In this document: piece after piece, positions 1-8,309 of the stretch
Numbering within the stretch: position 1 is the stretch's first letter
Layout of the letters: each line of letters begins with the position of its first letter
DNA from: Hominenteromicrobium mulieris
GTDB lineage: Bacteria; Bacillota; Clostridia; Oscillospirales; Acutalibacteraceae
Length of the DNA: 64,000 bases
Direction: 5' to 3' (one strand)
Assembly: GCF_020687165.1 (NCBI RefSeq)
Contig: NZ_JAJEQC010000001.1
The notes under the pieces: model-generated
Databases searched by the model: none
What the model saw: the letters and a program-made list of their open reading frames with translations, nothing else
What the model was told of the DNA's origin: nothing
Program-made: the position numbers and the translations under genes

Positions 1-2
1 AG

Positions 3-218
3 CATGTGGAACAGAACGTGAAGGGTGTTTACATCAAGTCCGGCAGCCGCGTGCGCTTTGTACAGGTATTCTCCGATGCGACGATCGACGGCTATGCCGT
101 GTGCAAGCTGAACCTTTCCTCCTCGGAAAAAGAACAGCTCGTCACCTCGAGAACGATACAGCTTTACGATGAAGTCATTGTGGAAGGGACGGATCTTTAT
201 GACGGAAAAATGCTTTGA
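3..218 (+). CDS. C-terminal end of an HlyD-family/efflux-type adaptor protein (partial)
   Basis: The frame is open at the left edge, so only the last 71 or so residues are seen. The text (VKGVYIKSGSRVRFVQV, then a tail with YDEVIVEG and LYDGKML) resembles the end of the HlyD-like periplasmic-adaptor proteins that sit just before yggS in many clostridia, where a beta-barrel domain closes the protein. The frame overlaps the start of yggS by 20 bases, which indicates translational coupling. A GTG at position 6 would be a possible start, but a 70-residue protein of this shape is unlikely, so I treat it as a 5'-truncated gene. The family call rests on resemblance and position. Confidence 0.6.
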   Translation, partial: HVEQNVKGVYIKSGSRVRFVQVFSDATIDGYAVCKLNLSSSEKEQLVTSRTIQLYDEVIVEGTDLYDGKML

Positions 219-930
219 GGAGCGTTTTAGGGACGTAGAGGAAAACTATAAGGTCATCACGAACCGCATTGCGGAGGCAGCGGTGCGCTCCGGCAGAAAG
301 CCCGAGGACATCACGTTTCTTGCGGCGACGAAGACCGTGCCGGCGGAGGTCATCAACCACGCCATCGGCTGCGGCCTGCGCTTCATCGGCGAAAACCGCG
401 TGCAGGAATTCATGGACAAATATGAAAAGATCGATTGGGACAAGGGCGTTTCCGGCCAGATCATCGGGCGCTTGCAGACGAACAAGGTGAAATATATCAT
501 CGATAAGGTCGACTGCATCCAGTCGGTGGATTCCGTAAAGCTTGCAAAGGAAATTTCCCGCCTTGCGGAGAAAATAGGCCGCAAAATGCCGGTGCTCATT
601 GAAGTGAATATCGGCGGGGAAGAAAGCAAGGGCGGCATCGAAAAAGCTGCGCTGCCCGAGTTATTGGAAGAAATTGCCGTGCTGCCGGGCATTCAGGTAA
701 ACGGATTGATGGCAATTCCACCAATTTGTGCGGAAAAATCCGCGCTATGCAATTATTTTTCCCAAATGCATCAATCTTTTATTGACATCCGCGCCAAAAA
801 AATAGATAATGTATTTATGAATTGCCTTTCGATGGGTATGTCTTCCGATTACGCGGAGGCCATCGAGTGCGGCGCCACTATGGTGCGCATCGGCTCTTCG
901 CTTTTCGGCCCGCGCGACTACACGCGCTGA
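199..930 (+). CDS. yggS: YggS/ProSC-family pyridoxal phosphate homeostasis protein
   Basis: A 243-residue single-domain PLP-binding protein with an alanine-racemase N-terminal-type barrel. The PLP lysine lies in AATKTVP, followed by the family motifs GENRVQEF and GRLQTNKVKYI, and the phosphate-binding end MGMSSDYAEAI...GATMVRIGSSLFG. The family buffers free PLP in the cytosol and has no clear catalytic activity. I chose ATG 199, with GGAAGGGACGG upstream; the frame extends 30 bases further to 169, but that would add a poor N-terminus. It overlaps the preceding gene and heads the classic yggS-sepF-ylmH-divIVA cell-division neighbourhood (yfmE/ylmE in bacilli). Confidence 0.95.
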   Translation: MTEKCFEERFRDVEENYKVITNRIAEAAVRSGRKPEDITFLAATKTVPAEVINHAIGCGLRFIGENRVQEFMDKYEKIDWDKGVSGQIIGRLQTNKVKYIIDKVDCIQSVDSVKLAKEISRLAEKIGRKMPVLIEVNIGGEESKGGIEKAALPELLEEIAVLPGIQVNGLMAIPPICAEKSALCNYFSQMHQSFIDIRAKKIDNVFMNCLSMGMSSDYAEAIECGATMVRIGSSLFGPRDYTR

Positions 931-965
931 CCGACCCTGTTATGCAGAAAATGGAGGTATAATAT

Positions 966-1427
966 ATGGCAGGCATTGTAGAGAAGCTTCAGAAAATGTG
1001 GAACCCGCCCGACGACGAGTATGATGAATACTACGAGGACGAGGCCACGGAGCCCACGGCAGACAGCCGCGAGGAGCAGCCTTCCGCACGCCGTTCGTTC
1101 TCCTCTTCAAGCTCGAACCGCGTTGTGAACATTAACCACGCACGCGCAGGCGCACAGGTGGTTGTGTTTAAGCCGAACTCTTTCCGTGACGACACAAATA
1201 GCATTGCGGATGAGATCAACCAGGGCCATACGGTTGTTGTGAATTTTGAAGAGACGAACGCGAGCGAGGCGCGCTATATTCTGGCGTTCCTCAGCGGCGC
1301 TTCTTACGCGAACCACGGCGAGGTGAGACCCATCGCCGCGAAGACTTATATTTTCACGCCTGCGGGCGTGAGCCTGAGCGGTGCGGAGATTCGCGATGAT
1401 CTTGCACAGAACGGCGTAACGTTCTGA
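966..1427 (+). CDS. sepF: Cell division protein SepF
   Basis: 153 residues. An acidic N-terminal linker with an amphipathic start (MAGIVEKLQKMW, the membrane anchor of SepF) is followed by the conserved core: VVFKPNSF, ADEINQGHTVVVNFEETNASEARYI, DFLSGA-like AFLSGASYA, and a C-terminal TYIFTPAGVSLS. SepF bundles and anchors FtsZ at the septum. TGGAGGT lies a few bases before ATG 966. Its stop is separated from the next start by one base (TGATATG), so sepF and ylmH are translated together. Confidence 0.96.
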   Translation: MAGIVEKLQKMWNPPDDEYDEYYEDEATEPTADSREEQPSARRSFSSSSSNRVVNINHARAGAQVVVFKPNSFRDDTNSIADEINQGHTVVVNFEETNASEARYILAFLSGASYANHGEVRPIAAKTYIFTPAGVSLSGAEIRDDLAQNGVTF

Positions 1428-1428
1428 T

Positions 1429-2175
1429 ATGGCCGCACAGGAAGACAAGCTTTTTGAAGCGAAAATAGAGGATTGCCTGCGCCTTGGCGAAAAAAGGCCG
1501 GCGTTCTTGGGCTTTTTGGATCTTTCCGAGCGCGCGTACGCAGAAGAATATTTGCGCCGTGCACATGCGGAAAATTACCGATTTTTCGGTGGCTTTCCCG
1601 AAGCGGAGCGAACGGTTTTGGGCGTGTTTCCTGACTACATGGAACCCTTAGATGAGGAGTTCCCGGTGACGGGGCTCACGGTGAAGTTTCGCCGGCAGGA
1701 TGCGCTTTCACACCGCGATTTTATGGGCTCATTTCTGGCACAGGGCGTGGTGCGTGCATCGCTCGGCGATATTCTGGCCGAAGAAGGGCGCGCCGTGCTG
1801 TTTGTGAAAACAGAGCTTGCGCCGCACTTTCTTTCGCAGATCGATAAGATCGGTCGGGTGGGGGTGCAGATTACAAAGGGCTTTACAGATCCGCTGCCGC
1901 AGGCGCACAGCTTTCAGCCGATGGGCGGCGTGGTCGCTTCGGAACGCTTAGACTGCTTGGTTGCCTTTTTGGCGGGCACCGGCAGGGAAAAAGCCGCGCA
2001 GATGGTGCACGCGGGTTTGGTTTCCGTCAACCATAGGGAGACGGATTCCGTTTCGCACCGTGTAAATGAAGGAGACATCATCTCCATACGCCGCTGCGGG
2101 CGATTTATTGTTGATATGCTCGGCCCGGTCACGAAAAAGGGCCGTTTATCTGTGAAATGCAGAAAATACATATAG
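1429..2175 (+). CDS. ylmH: YlmH-family RNA-binding protein (S4 domain)
   Basis: 248 residues. The N-terminal two-thirds are the YlmH-type region (DLSERAYAEEYL, FPDY, a central FMGSFLAQGVVRASLGDILAEEG motif); the C-terminal ~70 residues are an S4 RNA-binding domain (RLDCLVAFLAGTGREKA, VHAGLVSVNH, GDIISIRRCGRFIV). In other Firmicutes YlmH lies between sepF/ylmG and divIVA and has been linked to division and to rescue of stalled ribosomes. A ylmG homologue is not present between sepF and ylmH here. The start at ATG 1429 follows the sepF stop by one base. Confidence 0.93.
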   Translation: MAAQEDKLFEAKIEDCLRLGEKRPAFLGFLDLSERAYAEEYLRRAHAENYRFFGGFPEAERTVLGVFPDYMEPLDEEFPVTGLTVKFRRQDALSHRDFMGSFLAQGVVRASLGDILAEEGRAVLFVKTELAPHFLSQIDKIGRVGVQITKGFTDPLPQAHSFQPMGGVVASERLDCLVAFLAGTGREKAAQMVHAGLVSVNHRETDSVSHRVNEGDIISIRRCGRFIVDMLGPVTKKGRLSVKCRKYI

Positions 2176-2188
2176 GAGGCTTACACAC

Positions 2189-3127
2189 ATGTTATCGATT
2201 AAAGACATCAATGAAGTCAGCTTCAGAAAATCAAATTTTTCCGGTTACAATTCTGATGATGTCGATCAGTTTATTGATGAAGTTTTGGAGACCGTAACGG
2301 CGCTCACAAAGGAAAACGCAGAGATTAAAACGCGCAAGACGGATGATTCCGCCGCTGTGCAGCAGTTACAGGCGAAAAACGCCGAACTGCAGGAGAAGCT
2401 TTCTATTTTGGCTGCAAAAATTGAGTCTTACCGTGCAGAGGAAGACGGTATTAAGGACGCCATTCTCAGCGCACAGCGCCTTGGCAATGCTTCCATCCGT
2501 GAGGCAAAGGCGAAGGCCGAGAAGATTGTGAACGACGCAAACGCGAAGGCAGACGCTCTTGTAAAAGATGCGAAGGGCCGCTCCGAAACGCTTGTGAAGT
2601 CCTATGAAAAGCAGATCGCCGCAAAAGAGAAAGAGCTGGAGAACATGAAGCGCGAGGTGACAAACTTCCGCGCATCGCTCTACGGCATCTATAAAGAACA
2701 CCTTGCCGTGATTGAGAAGATTCCGACGTTTGACCTGCCGGAGGAAGAGCAGGAGGAAAAAGCGCCCGCCGAGGAACCGACGCCGGTATACACCGAGCCC
2801 GAAGTGATTGAGGAGCCGGAAGAAGAGATCCCGGTGCCTGCAGCACAGCAGGTCGAAGAGGAACCCGCACCGGCCCCCGCAGAGCCGAAGCCCGCTCCCG
2901 CACCTGTCCCGGAGCCGATCCCCGCACCGGCGCCGGTACAGCCGCAGCCTGTTTACGACAAGGACTCTTATATTAAGGAGCAGTTCAGCGGCATCGGTCT
3001 TGATCTGAACGCTTACGCCGACATCCCGGAATCTTTGCAGAAAGAAAAGGATGTCCTTTTCAGCACGCTGGAGTTCGGCGTTGAAGACGAAGGCGACAAG
3101 AAAAATGGTAAATTTAAGAGAAGATAA
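2189..3127 (+). CDS. divIVA: DivIVA-domain cell division/polarity protein
   Basis: 312 residues. The N-terminal 60 residues are the DivIVA membrane-curvature domain (MLSIKDINEVSFRKSNFSGY, then DDVDQFIDEVLETV). A long heptad-rich coiled coil runs from about 45 to 175, rich in K, E and A. From about 190 to 265 there is a low-complexity Glu/Pro/Ala stretch (EEPAPAPAEPKPAPAPVPEP) unlike the short tail of Bacillus DivIVA. The C-terminal end (YIKEQFSGIGLDLNAY and onwards) is compact. The strong ribosome site AGGAGG precedes ATG 2189. It follows ylmH by 13 bases and precedes ileS, the usual order. Confidence 0.95.
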   Translation: MLSIKDINEVSFRKSNFSGYNSDDVDQFIDEVLETVTALTKENAEIKTRKTDDSAAVQQLQAKNAELQEKLSILAAKIESYRAEEDGIKDAILSAQRLGNASIREAKAKAEKIVNDANAKADALVKDAKGRSETLVKSYEKQIAAKEKELENMKREVTNFRASLYGIYKEHLAVIEKIPTFDLPEEEQEEKAPAEEPTPVYTEPEVIEEPEEEIPVPAAQQVEEEPAPAPAEPKPAPAPVPEPIPAPAPVQPQPVYDKDSYIKEQFSGIGLDLNAYADIPESLQKEKDVLFSTLEFGVEDEGDKKNGKFKRR

Positions 3128-3154
3128 AACCAGCAGAAAGGCACGGATCAATAT

Positions 3155-5956
3155 ATGGATTACAAAAGCACATTGAACCTCCCCAAGACCGACTTTGCCA
3201 TGCAGGCCGGCCTACCGAAGCGCGAGCCGGTAATGCTCGAAAAGTGGTATGAAGACAAGGTTTACGAGACCGTTCTCGAAAAGAACGACGGTAAGCCGCT
3301 TTATGTTCTGCACGACGGCCCTCCGTATGCAAACGGCGATATCCACCTCGGCACGGCGCTGAATAAGACGCTGAAAGACTTTATCGTTCGCTACAAGAAT
3401 ATGTCCGGCTTTAAGGCACCGTACGTTCCTGGTTGGGATACCCACGGCTTGCCGACCGAGCTGAAGGCCAGAAAGAAAGCGGGCGTTTCGAATTCCACTG
3501 CAATCTCCGACATCGAGCTGCGCAAGCTCTGCCGCGAGTTTGCCCTCGGCTACCTCGATGAGCAGCGCAACTCCTTCAAGCGTCTTGGCGGCATCGGTGA
3601 ATGGGACAACCCGTATGTCACTCTGCGCAAGGAATTTGAAGCAAAGCAGATCGAGATCTTCTCCGAAATGGCGACGAAGGGCCTCATCTATAAGGGCTTA
3701 AAGCCGGTTTACTGGTGCCCGGAGTGCGAGACTGCACTGGCGGAAGCCGAGATTGAATACGCAGAGGATCCCTGCCACTCCATCTATGTGAAGTTCCGCG
3801 TGACGGACGACAAGGGCCTTTTGACCCCGATGGGCGCAGACCTGAGTAAGACCTACTTCGTAATCTGGACGACGACGACCTGGACGCTCCCCGCGAACGT
3901 CGCGATTTGCGTCGGCCCGGAATTTGAATATGCACTTGTAAAGTCCGGCGACGAATACTATGTGATGGCAACGGCCCTGACCGAATCTGCCATGCAGGCG
4001 GCGGGCAAGACCGATTACGAGATTCTTGGCACCTTAAAGGGCAGCGATCTTGAGTATATGAAGACGGCGCACCCGTTCATCGACCGCACATCTCTCGTCA
4101 TCGTGGGCGACCACGTTACGTTGGAAAGCGGTACCGGCTGCGTTCACACGGCTCCGGGCCACGGCGTCGAAGACTATGACGTCTGCCACAATCACTATCC
4201 CGAAATTCCGATTGTTGTGCCGGTGGACAGCCATGGCAAGATGACCGAGGAAGCGGGCCAGTTTGCAGGCCTGACGACCGAGGAAGCGAACAAGGCGATT
4301 GCACAGCACCTTGAGGATACAGGCGCACTGTTCGCTTTACAGAAGATCATCCACCAGTATCCGCACTGCTGGCGCTGCAAGAAGCCGGTTCTGTTCCGTG
4401 CGACCGAGCAGTGGTTCTGCTCCGTGGACGCTATCAAGGATCAGGCTATTGAAGCCATCAAGGGCGTAAAGTGGATCCCGGGTTGGGGCGAAGACCGCAT
4501 TTCCTCCATGGTCCGTGACCGCAACGACTGGTGTATCTCCCGTCAGCGTCGCTGGGGTGTGCCGATTCCGATTTTCTACTGCAAGGACTGCGGCGAGCCG
4601 CTCATCGAGAAGGACGCAATGCACGCAGTTTCCGAGCTGTTCCGCGCAGAGGGCTCCGATGCTTGGTACATCAAGGAAGCGGAAGAAATTCTGCCCGCAG
4701 GCACAAAGTGCAAGAAGTGCGGCTGCACCTCCTTTACAAAAGAGCGCGACATCATGGACGTTTGGTTTGATTCCGGCGTGACCCATGCTGCCGTTTGCGA
4801 TACACGCGATTATCTCCATTGGCCGGCTGACCTGTACCTTGAGGGTGCAGACCAGTACCGCGGCTGGTTCCAGTCTTCGCTGCTCACGTCCATTGCATGG
4901 CGCGGCAAAGCGCCGTACAAGGCTGTCGTCACACACGGCTGGGTTGTGGACGGTCAGGGCAGAAAGATGAGTAAGTCCCTCGGCAACGGCATTTTGCCGC
5001 AGGAGATTGTGGATAAGTACGGCGCAGATATCCTGCGTCTGTGGGTCGCTTCTTCCGACTACCATGCCGATATCCGCATCTCCCCGGAAATCCTCAAACA
5101 GCTTTCCGACGCATACAGAAAGATCCGCAACACGGCACGCTATATGCTCGGCAACCTTTCTGATTTTAATCCGGATACCGACAGTGTAGAGGTCTCTGAG
5201 ATGCTTTCCATCGATAAGTGGGCGCTGAACCGTTTGGATCGGCTGATGGTGAAGGTGCGCGAGGGCTATGAGTCCTTCGAGTTCCACCAGGCTTACCACG
5301 CCATCCATAACTTCTGCGTTGTGGATATGTCGAACTTCTATCTCGACGTCATCAAGGATCGTCTGTACACCGAGAAGAAGGACTCCGCTGCGCGCCGCGC
5401 CGCGCAGACTGCGATGTATATCATCCTCGATGCGATGACCCGTCTGGTCGCGCCGATCTTGGCGTTCACCTCCGACGAAATCTGGCAGAGCATGCCGCAC
5501 GCTTCCGATTGCGATGCACGCCACGTTGTTTACAACGAGATGCCGAAGCCGACGAGCGAAAAGTACGGCATCGACGTGACGGAAGAATTCATCGCACGCT
5601 GGGACAGAATCCATGCAATCCGCGATGTTGTGAAGAAGGCGCTTGAAAACGCACGTGCAGAGAAGACGATCGGTGCATCGCTCGATGCAAAGGTCACGCT
5701 GTTCTGCACCGGCGAGCTGTATGCGTTCCTTAAGTCTGTGGAAGACGAGCTTGCAACCGTGTTTATCGTATCTCAGGTCGAGATCGTGGACGGCGAGGGC
5801 GGCACACTTTCCGACGATGCACTGGGCCTCTCCGTGCAGGTCGATAAGGCAGAAGGCTGCAAGTGCATGCGCTGCTGGACATATTCCTCCACGGTCGGCA
5901 AAAATCCGGCATACGTGGATCTGTGCGAGCGCTGCGCAAAAGCACTTTCCGAATAA
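3155..5956 (+). CDS. ileS: Isoleucyl-tRNA synthetase
   Basis: 933 residues, the length of bacterial type IleRS. The class I HIGH motif is HLGT at 64-67 inside DGPPYANGDIHLGTA, and KMSKS lies at 604-608 (GRKMSKSLGN). The editing domain (GWDTHGLP, WTTTTWTLPAN) lies between. The C-terminus carries a zinc-binding CMRCW...LCERC finger. It charges tRNA-Ile with isoleucine and clears valine. Only 27 bases separate it from divIVA, so there is no room for a T-box; this copy is part of the division operon. A rho-independent terminator follows at 6033. Confidence 0.98.
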   Translation: MDYKSTLNLPKTDFAMQAGLPKREPVMLEKWYEDKVYETVLEKNDGKPLYVLHDGPPYANGDIHLGTALNKTLKDFIVRYKNMSGFKAPYVPGWDTHGLPTELKARKKAGVSNSTAISDIELRKLCREFALGYLDEQRNSFKRLGGIGEWDNPYVTLRKEFEAKQIEIFSEMATKGLIYKGLKPVYWCPECETALAEAEIEYAEDPCHSIYVKFRVTDDKGLLTPMGADLSKTYFVIWTTTTWTLPANVAICVGPEFEYALVKSGDEYYVMATALTESAMQAAGKTDYEILGTLKGSDLEYMKTAHPFIDRTSLVIVGDHVTLESGTGCVHTAPGHGVEDYDVCHNHYPEIPIVVPVDSHGKMTEEAGQFAGLTTEEANKAIAQHLEDTGALFALQKIIHQYPHCWRCKKPVLFRATEQWFCSVDAIKDQAIEAIKGVKWIPGWGEDRISSMVRDRNDWCISRQRRWGVPIPIFYCKDCGEPLIEKDAMHAVSELFRAEGSDAWYIKEAEEILPAGTKCKKCGCTSFTKERDIMDVWFDSGVTHAAVCDTRDYLHWPADLYLEGADQYRGWFQSSLLTSIAWRGKAPYKAVVTHGWVVDGQGRKMSKSLGNGILPQEIVDKYGADILRLWVASSDYHADIRISPEILKQLSDAYRKIRNTARYMLGNLSDFNPDTDSVEVSEMLSIDKWALNRLDRLMVKVREGYESFEFHQAYHAIHNFCVVDMSNFYLDVIKDRLYTEKKDSAARRAAQTAMYIILDAMTRLVAPILAFTSDEIWQSMPHASDCDARHVVYNEMPKPTSEKYGIDVTEEFIARWDRIHAIRDVVKKALENARAEKTIGASLDAKVTLFCTGELYAFLKSVEDELATVFIVSQVEIVDGEGGTLSDDALGLSVQVDKAEGCKCMRCWTYSSTVGKNPAYVDLCERCAKALSE

Positions 5957-6032
5957 TTTCGGACACATTGAATTTGTTTTAAACGGTACGTGCTTAATGA
6001 CGCCGTGCTGTTGAATAATTGAACCGAACCAA

Positions 6033-6067
6033 GGTGCAAACCGGTTTTGCCCGGTTTGCGCCTTTTT
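6033..6067 (+). terminator. Rho-independent terminator after ileS
   Basis: A 12-base-pair stem (6033-6044 with 6051-6062, one G-T pair) and a six-base loop, followed by five T. It lies between ileS and the true lspA start, so it should end or attenuate the division/ileS transcript. Confidence 0.85.
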
Positions 6068-6090
6068 CGGGTTATAAGGGGATATTTCTT

Positions 6091-6600
6091 TTGTCCATTC
6101 TCATTCTTTTGCTGATCGCCGTGCTGACAGCTGTCGATCAGTTTATAAAAATGACGGTTATCACAAACTTAAAGCCCATCGGCAGCGTGACGTGCATTCC
6201 GGGCCTTTTGGAATTCCGTTACCTTGAAAACAACGGCGCGGCATTCGGCTTTTTTGCCGGGCTTTCGTGGCTTTTGATCATACTGACGATAGGGCTTATG
6301 GCAGCGTTGCTCGTGTTTTTGTTCCGCTATAAGCACCACACATGGATGTCGCACACGTCGTGCGTGCTCATCATCGCGGGCGGCATCGGTAACCTCATTG
6401 ACCGTTTTATTTTCGGCTATGTGGTCGATTACATCCATGTGCTGTTCTTTCCGTATGTGTTCAACTTTGCAGACTGCTGCGTGGTGGTCGGTGCGATTTT
6501 GTTTGCCGTGTGGTACTTATTCTTTAAAGACAAAAAAGAAGCGGCAGATAAAAAAGTGAACGAGCCGACGGAAACGACTGCCGACGGGGTCGGGAAATAA
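6091..6600 (+). CDS. lspA: Lipoprotein signal peptidase (signal peptidase II)
   Basis: 169 residues when started at TTG 6091, which has AAGGGGA eight bases upstream; a longer frame to 6019 would run through the terminator hairpin and is rejected. Four membrane segments are visible. The two catalytic aspartates lie in GNLIDRFIFGYVVDYI and NFADCCVVVG, and the substrate-binding ENNGAAFG motif is present. The enzyme cuts the signal peptide from prolipoproteins after Lgt has lipidated them; lgt is at 33215. A lysine- and acid-rich tail follows the last helix. It is followed by rluD after two bases. Confidence 0.95.
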   Translation: MSILILLLIAVLTAVDQFIKMTVITNLKPIGSVTCIPGLLEFRYLENNGAAFGFFAGLSWLLIILTIGLMAALLVFLFRYKHHTWMSHTSCVLIIAGGIGNLIDRFIFGYVVDYIHVLFFPYVFNFADCCVVVGAILFAVWYLFFKDKKEAADKKVNEPTETTADGVGK

Positions 6601-6602
6601 GT

Positions 6603-7523
6603 ATGGCGGAGCTGCATGAGATTGAGGTCACAGCGGCGGGCTGGCGCGCTGATAAGCTGATTGCGGAGGCGCTGCCGGAGCTTTCCCGCTCTGCGGTGCA
6701 GAATTTGATCCGCGACGGGCATGTGACCTGCGATAATAAGATTGTGCAGAAAAGCACGAAGCTTGCGCCGGGGAGCGTTTTGTGCGTGGAGATTCCCGAA
6801 GCGCGCCCGCTCGACGTGAAGGCGGAGAACATTCCGCTTGACATCGTATATGAAGATGACGACCTACTTGTGGTGAACAAGCCGAAGGGTATGGTGGTGC
6901 ACCCGGCAGCGGGCAATTATGACGGCACACTTGTGAACGCGCTGCTGTACCACTGCGGCGATTCGCTTTCGGGCATCAACGGCGTGATTCGCCCGGGCAT
7001 TGTGCACCGTATTGACAAGGACACGAGCGGGCTGCTCATCGTCGCGAAGAACGACACTGCGCATCGGCACTTGGCGGAGCAGATCAAGGCGCACAGCTTT
7101 ACGCGCGAATACCGCGCCGTGGTGTACGGGAAAATTCGCGAGGACGGCACGGTGGATGCGCCCATCGCACGTCATCCGCAGGATAGAAAGCGCATGGCGG
7201 TACAAAACACGCCGAACGCGAGAAACGCCGTGACGCACTATTTTGTCACAAAAAATTTTACGGGATTTACGCAGCTGCGCCTGCGCCTTGAGACCGGACG
7301 CACGCACCAGATCCGTGTGCACATGGCGTATATCGGGCATCCTGTCGCGGGCGACCCGGTCTACGGACCGAAAAAAGTCATCACGCAGCTGCATGGGCAG
7401 TGCCTGCACGCGGGGCTCATCGGATTCATCCACCCGCGCACGGGCGAATATATGGAGTTTGAAGCGCCGCTGCCGCCATATTTTACGGATTTTGTGAAGA
7501 CGCTGCACGCGGAGGACGAATAA
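6603..7523 (+). CDS. rluD: RluA/RluD-family 23S rRNA pseudouridine synthase
   Basis: 306 residues. An N-terminal S4 RNA-binding domain (WRADKLIAEALPELSRS...IRDGHVTC) is followed by the RluA-type catalytic domain, with the active-site aspartate in HRIDKDTSGLLIVAKN and the motifs VVNKPKGMVVHP and LRLETGRTHQIRVHM. It isomerises uridines in ribosomal RNA. Which site it modifies cannot be told from the sequence; the lspA-rluD pairing is the same as ylyB in Bacillus. Start ATG 6603 lies two bases after the lspA stop. Confidence 0.93.
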   Translation: MAELHEIEVTAAGWRADKLIAEALPELSRSAVQNLIRDGHVTCDNKIVQKSTKLAPGSVLCVEIPEARPLDVKAENIPLDIVYEDDDLLVVNKPKGMVVHPAAGNYDGTLVNALLYHCGDSLSGINGVIRPGIVHRIDKDTSGLLIVAKNDTAHRHLAEQIKAHSFTREYRAVVYGKIREDGTVDAPIARHPQDRKRMAVQNTPNARNAVTHYFVTKNFTGFTQLRLRLETGRTHQIRVHMAYIGHPVAGDPVYGPKKVITQLHGQCLHAGLIGFIHPRTGEYMEFEAPLPPYFTDFVKTLHAEDE

Positions 7524-7535
7524 GGGGGAGCGCTT

Positions 7536-7901
7536 GTGCGCGCGGGAAGTCAACGGACAATTTTACTGTTCGCGCTGTTTTTAATGGCGTGTGCGGCGGT
7601 GCTGTTCTGCGTTTCCTTTGAGAATACACCGCTTGAACCGTACAGGGTGACATCGACAGGGCAAAGCGAAGCAGCATCGAGCGCGCCGGCTGCATCCGCT
7701 TTAAGCGAAGAAAAAGTCAACATCAACACCGCGTCGAAGGAAGAGTTGATTGGCCTGAACGGCATCGGAGAAGTACTCGCCGACAGAATCATCGAATACC
7801 GCGAAGCAAACGGTGGATACAAAGATGTGCGCGAGCTCACGAATGTAAAAGGCATCGGCGAAAAGCTGCTTGAGAAACTGCTGCCGTATGTGACGGTGTA
7901 A
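7536..7901 (+). CDS. Membrane-anchored helix-hairpin-helix protein, ComEA-like
   Basis: 121 residues from GTG 7536, preceded by GGGGGAG. One N-terminal membrane helix (TILLFALFLMACAAVLFCV), a 35-residue Ser/Ala/Glu linker, then two helix-hairpin-helix units (VNINTASKEELIGLNGIGEV and DVRELTNVKGIGEKLLEKL). This is the DNA-binding end of ComEA, the extracellular receptor for transforming DNA. The SLBB domain usual in Gram-positive ComEA is missing, so the protein is roughly half the typical length. With comEC at 25442 it suggests at least a remnant DNA-uptake machine. It could also serve another DNA-related role. Confidence 0.8.
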   Translation: MRAGSQRTILLFALFLMACAAVLFCVSFENTPLEPYRVTSTGQSEAASSAPAASALSEEKVNINTASKEELIGLNGIGEVLADRIIEYREANGGYKDVRELTNVKGIGEKLLEKLLPYVTV

Positions 7902-8160
7902 ACAAAAAAGGCATACGTTCCACTCTGTCCGTTTGACATTGCTTTGAAGAACGCCGGTGTGCAGCACAAGCTGATTCCGCCCAGAACACCTTGGCACAAC
8001 GGCAAGGTAGAGCGGAGTCATCGAAACGACCAGCGCTATTTTTACAACTGGGAAAAGTTTGTAAGTGTAAAAGATCTAAACCGAAAGTGCAAAGATCATT
8101 TGCGCTGGAGCAACAGAAAGCCCTCTTGATCTCCTCTGTGAAATTCTTTCTAACGCCTGA
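7902..8160 (+). pseudogene. Fragment of an IS transposase (integrase-core C-terminus), frameshifted
   Basis: The frame running from 7902 to 8129 reads ALKNAGVQHKLIPPRTPWHNG, then KVERSHRNDQRYFY, the C-terminal part of a DDE integrase-core transposase of the IS3/IS481-like type. It has no start of its own and stops early. In another frame, SPLDLLCEILSNA (ending TGA at 8160) looks like the true end of such a protein. The 5' two-thirds of the gene are gone and a small deletion shifted the frame near 8120. It lies exactly at the left border of the glycan island. The ends of the element were not identified with certainty. Confidence 0.75.
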
Positions 8161-8246
8161 TTCTTTTCTATCCCTCTTTTCTTTACCTTCTGTGGGTCGT
8201 ATCTATCTACAACGCAGAGAAAGGCATTAAAAATACTTCATATCGG

Positions 8247-8275
8247 TTGCAATATGTCGAATTATATGTTAAAAT
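8247..8275 (+). promoter_or_regulatory. Putative promoter of the glycan island
   Basis: TTGCAA (8247-8252), a 17-base spacer, then TAAAAT (8270-8275), in a locally AT-rich stretch just before wecE. It is a fair SigA-type match found by eye and not tested. Confidence 0.45.
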
Positions 8276-8309
8276 GTAATTAAACAATTAATTTGGAGTG
8301 GGAAGAAAC

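Noticed and set aside
4337..5968. 543-codon open frame on the - strand in ileS
   Set aside because: Shadow of ileS, whose HIGH and KMSKS motifs settle the strand.
6019..6090. Upstream extension of lspA
   Set aside because: It would read through the ileS terminator hairpin and lacks a ribosome site; TTG 6091 has a good one.
8161..8246. Right terminal inverted repeat of the IS remnant
   Set aside because: A TCTATCTACA-like end can be seen, but no matching left end remains, so the boundary cannot be set.
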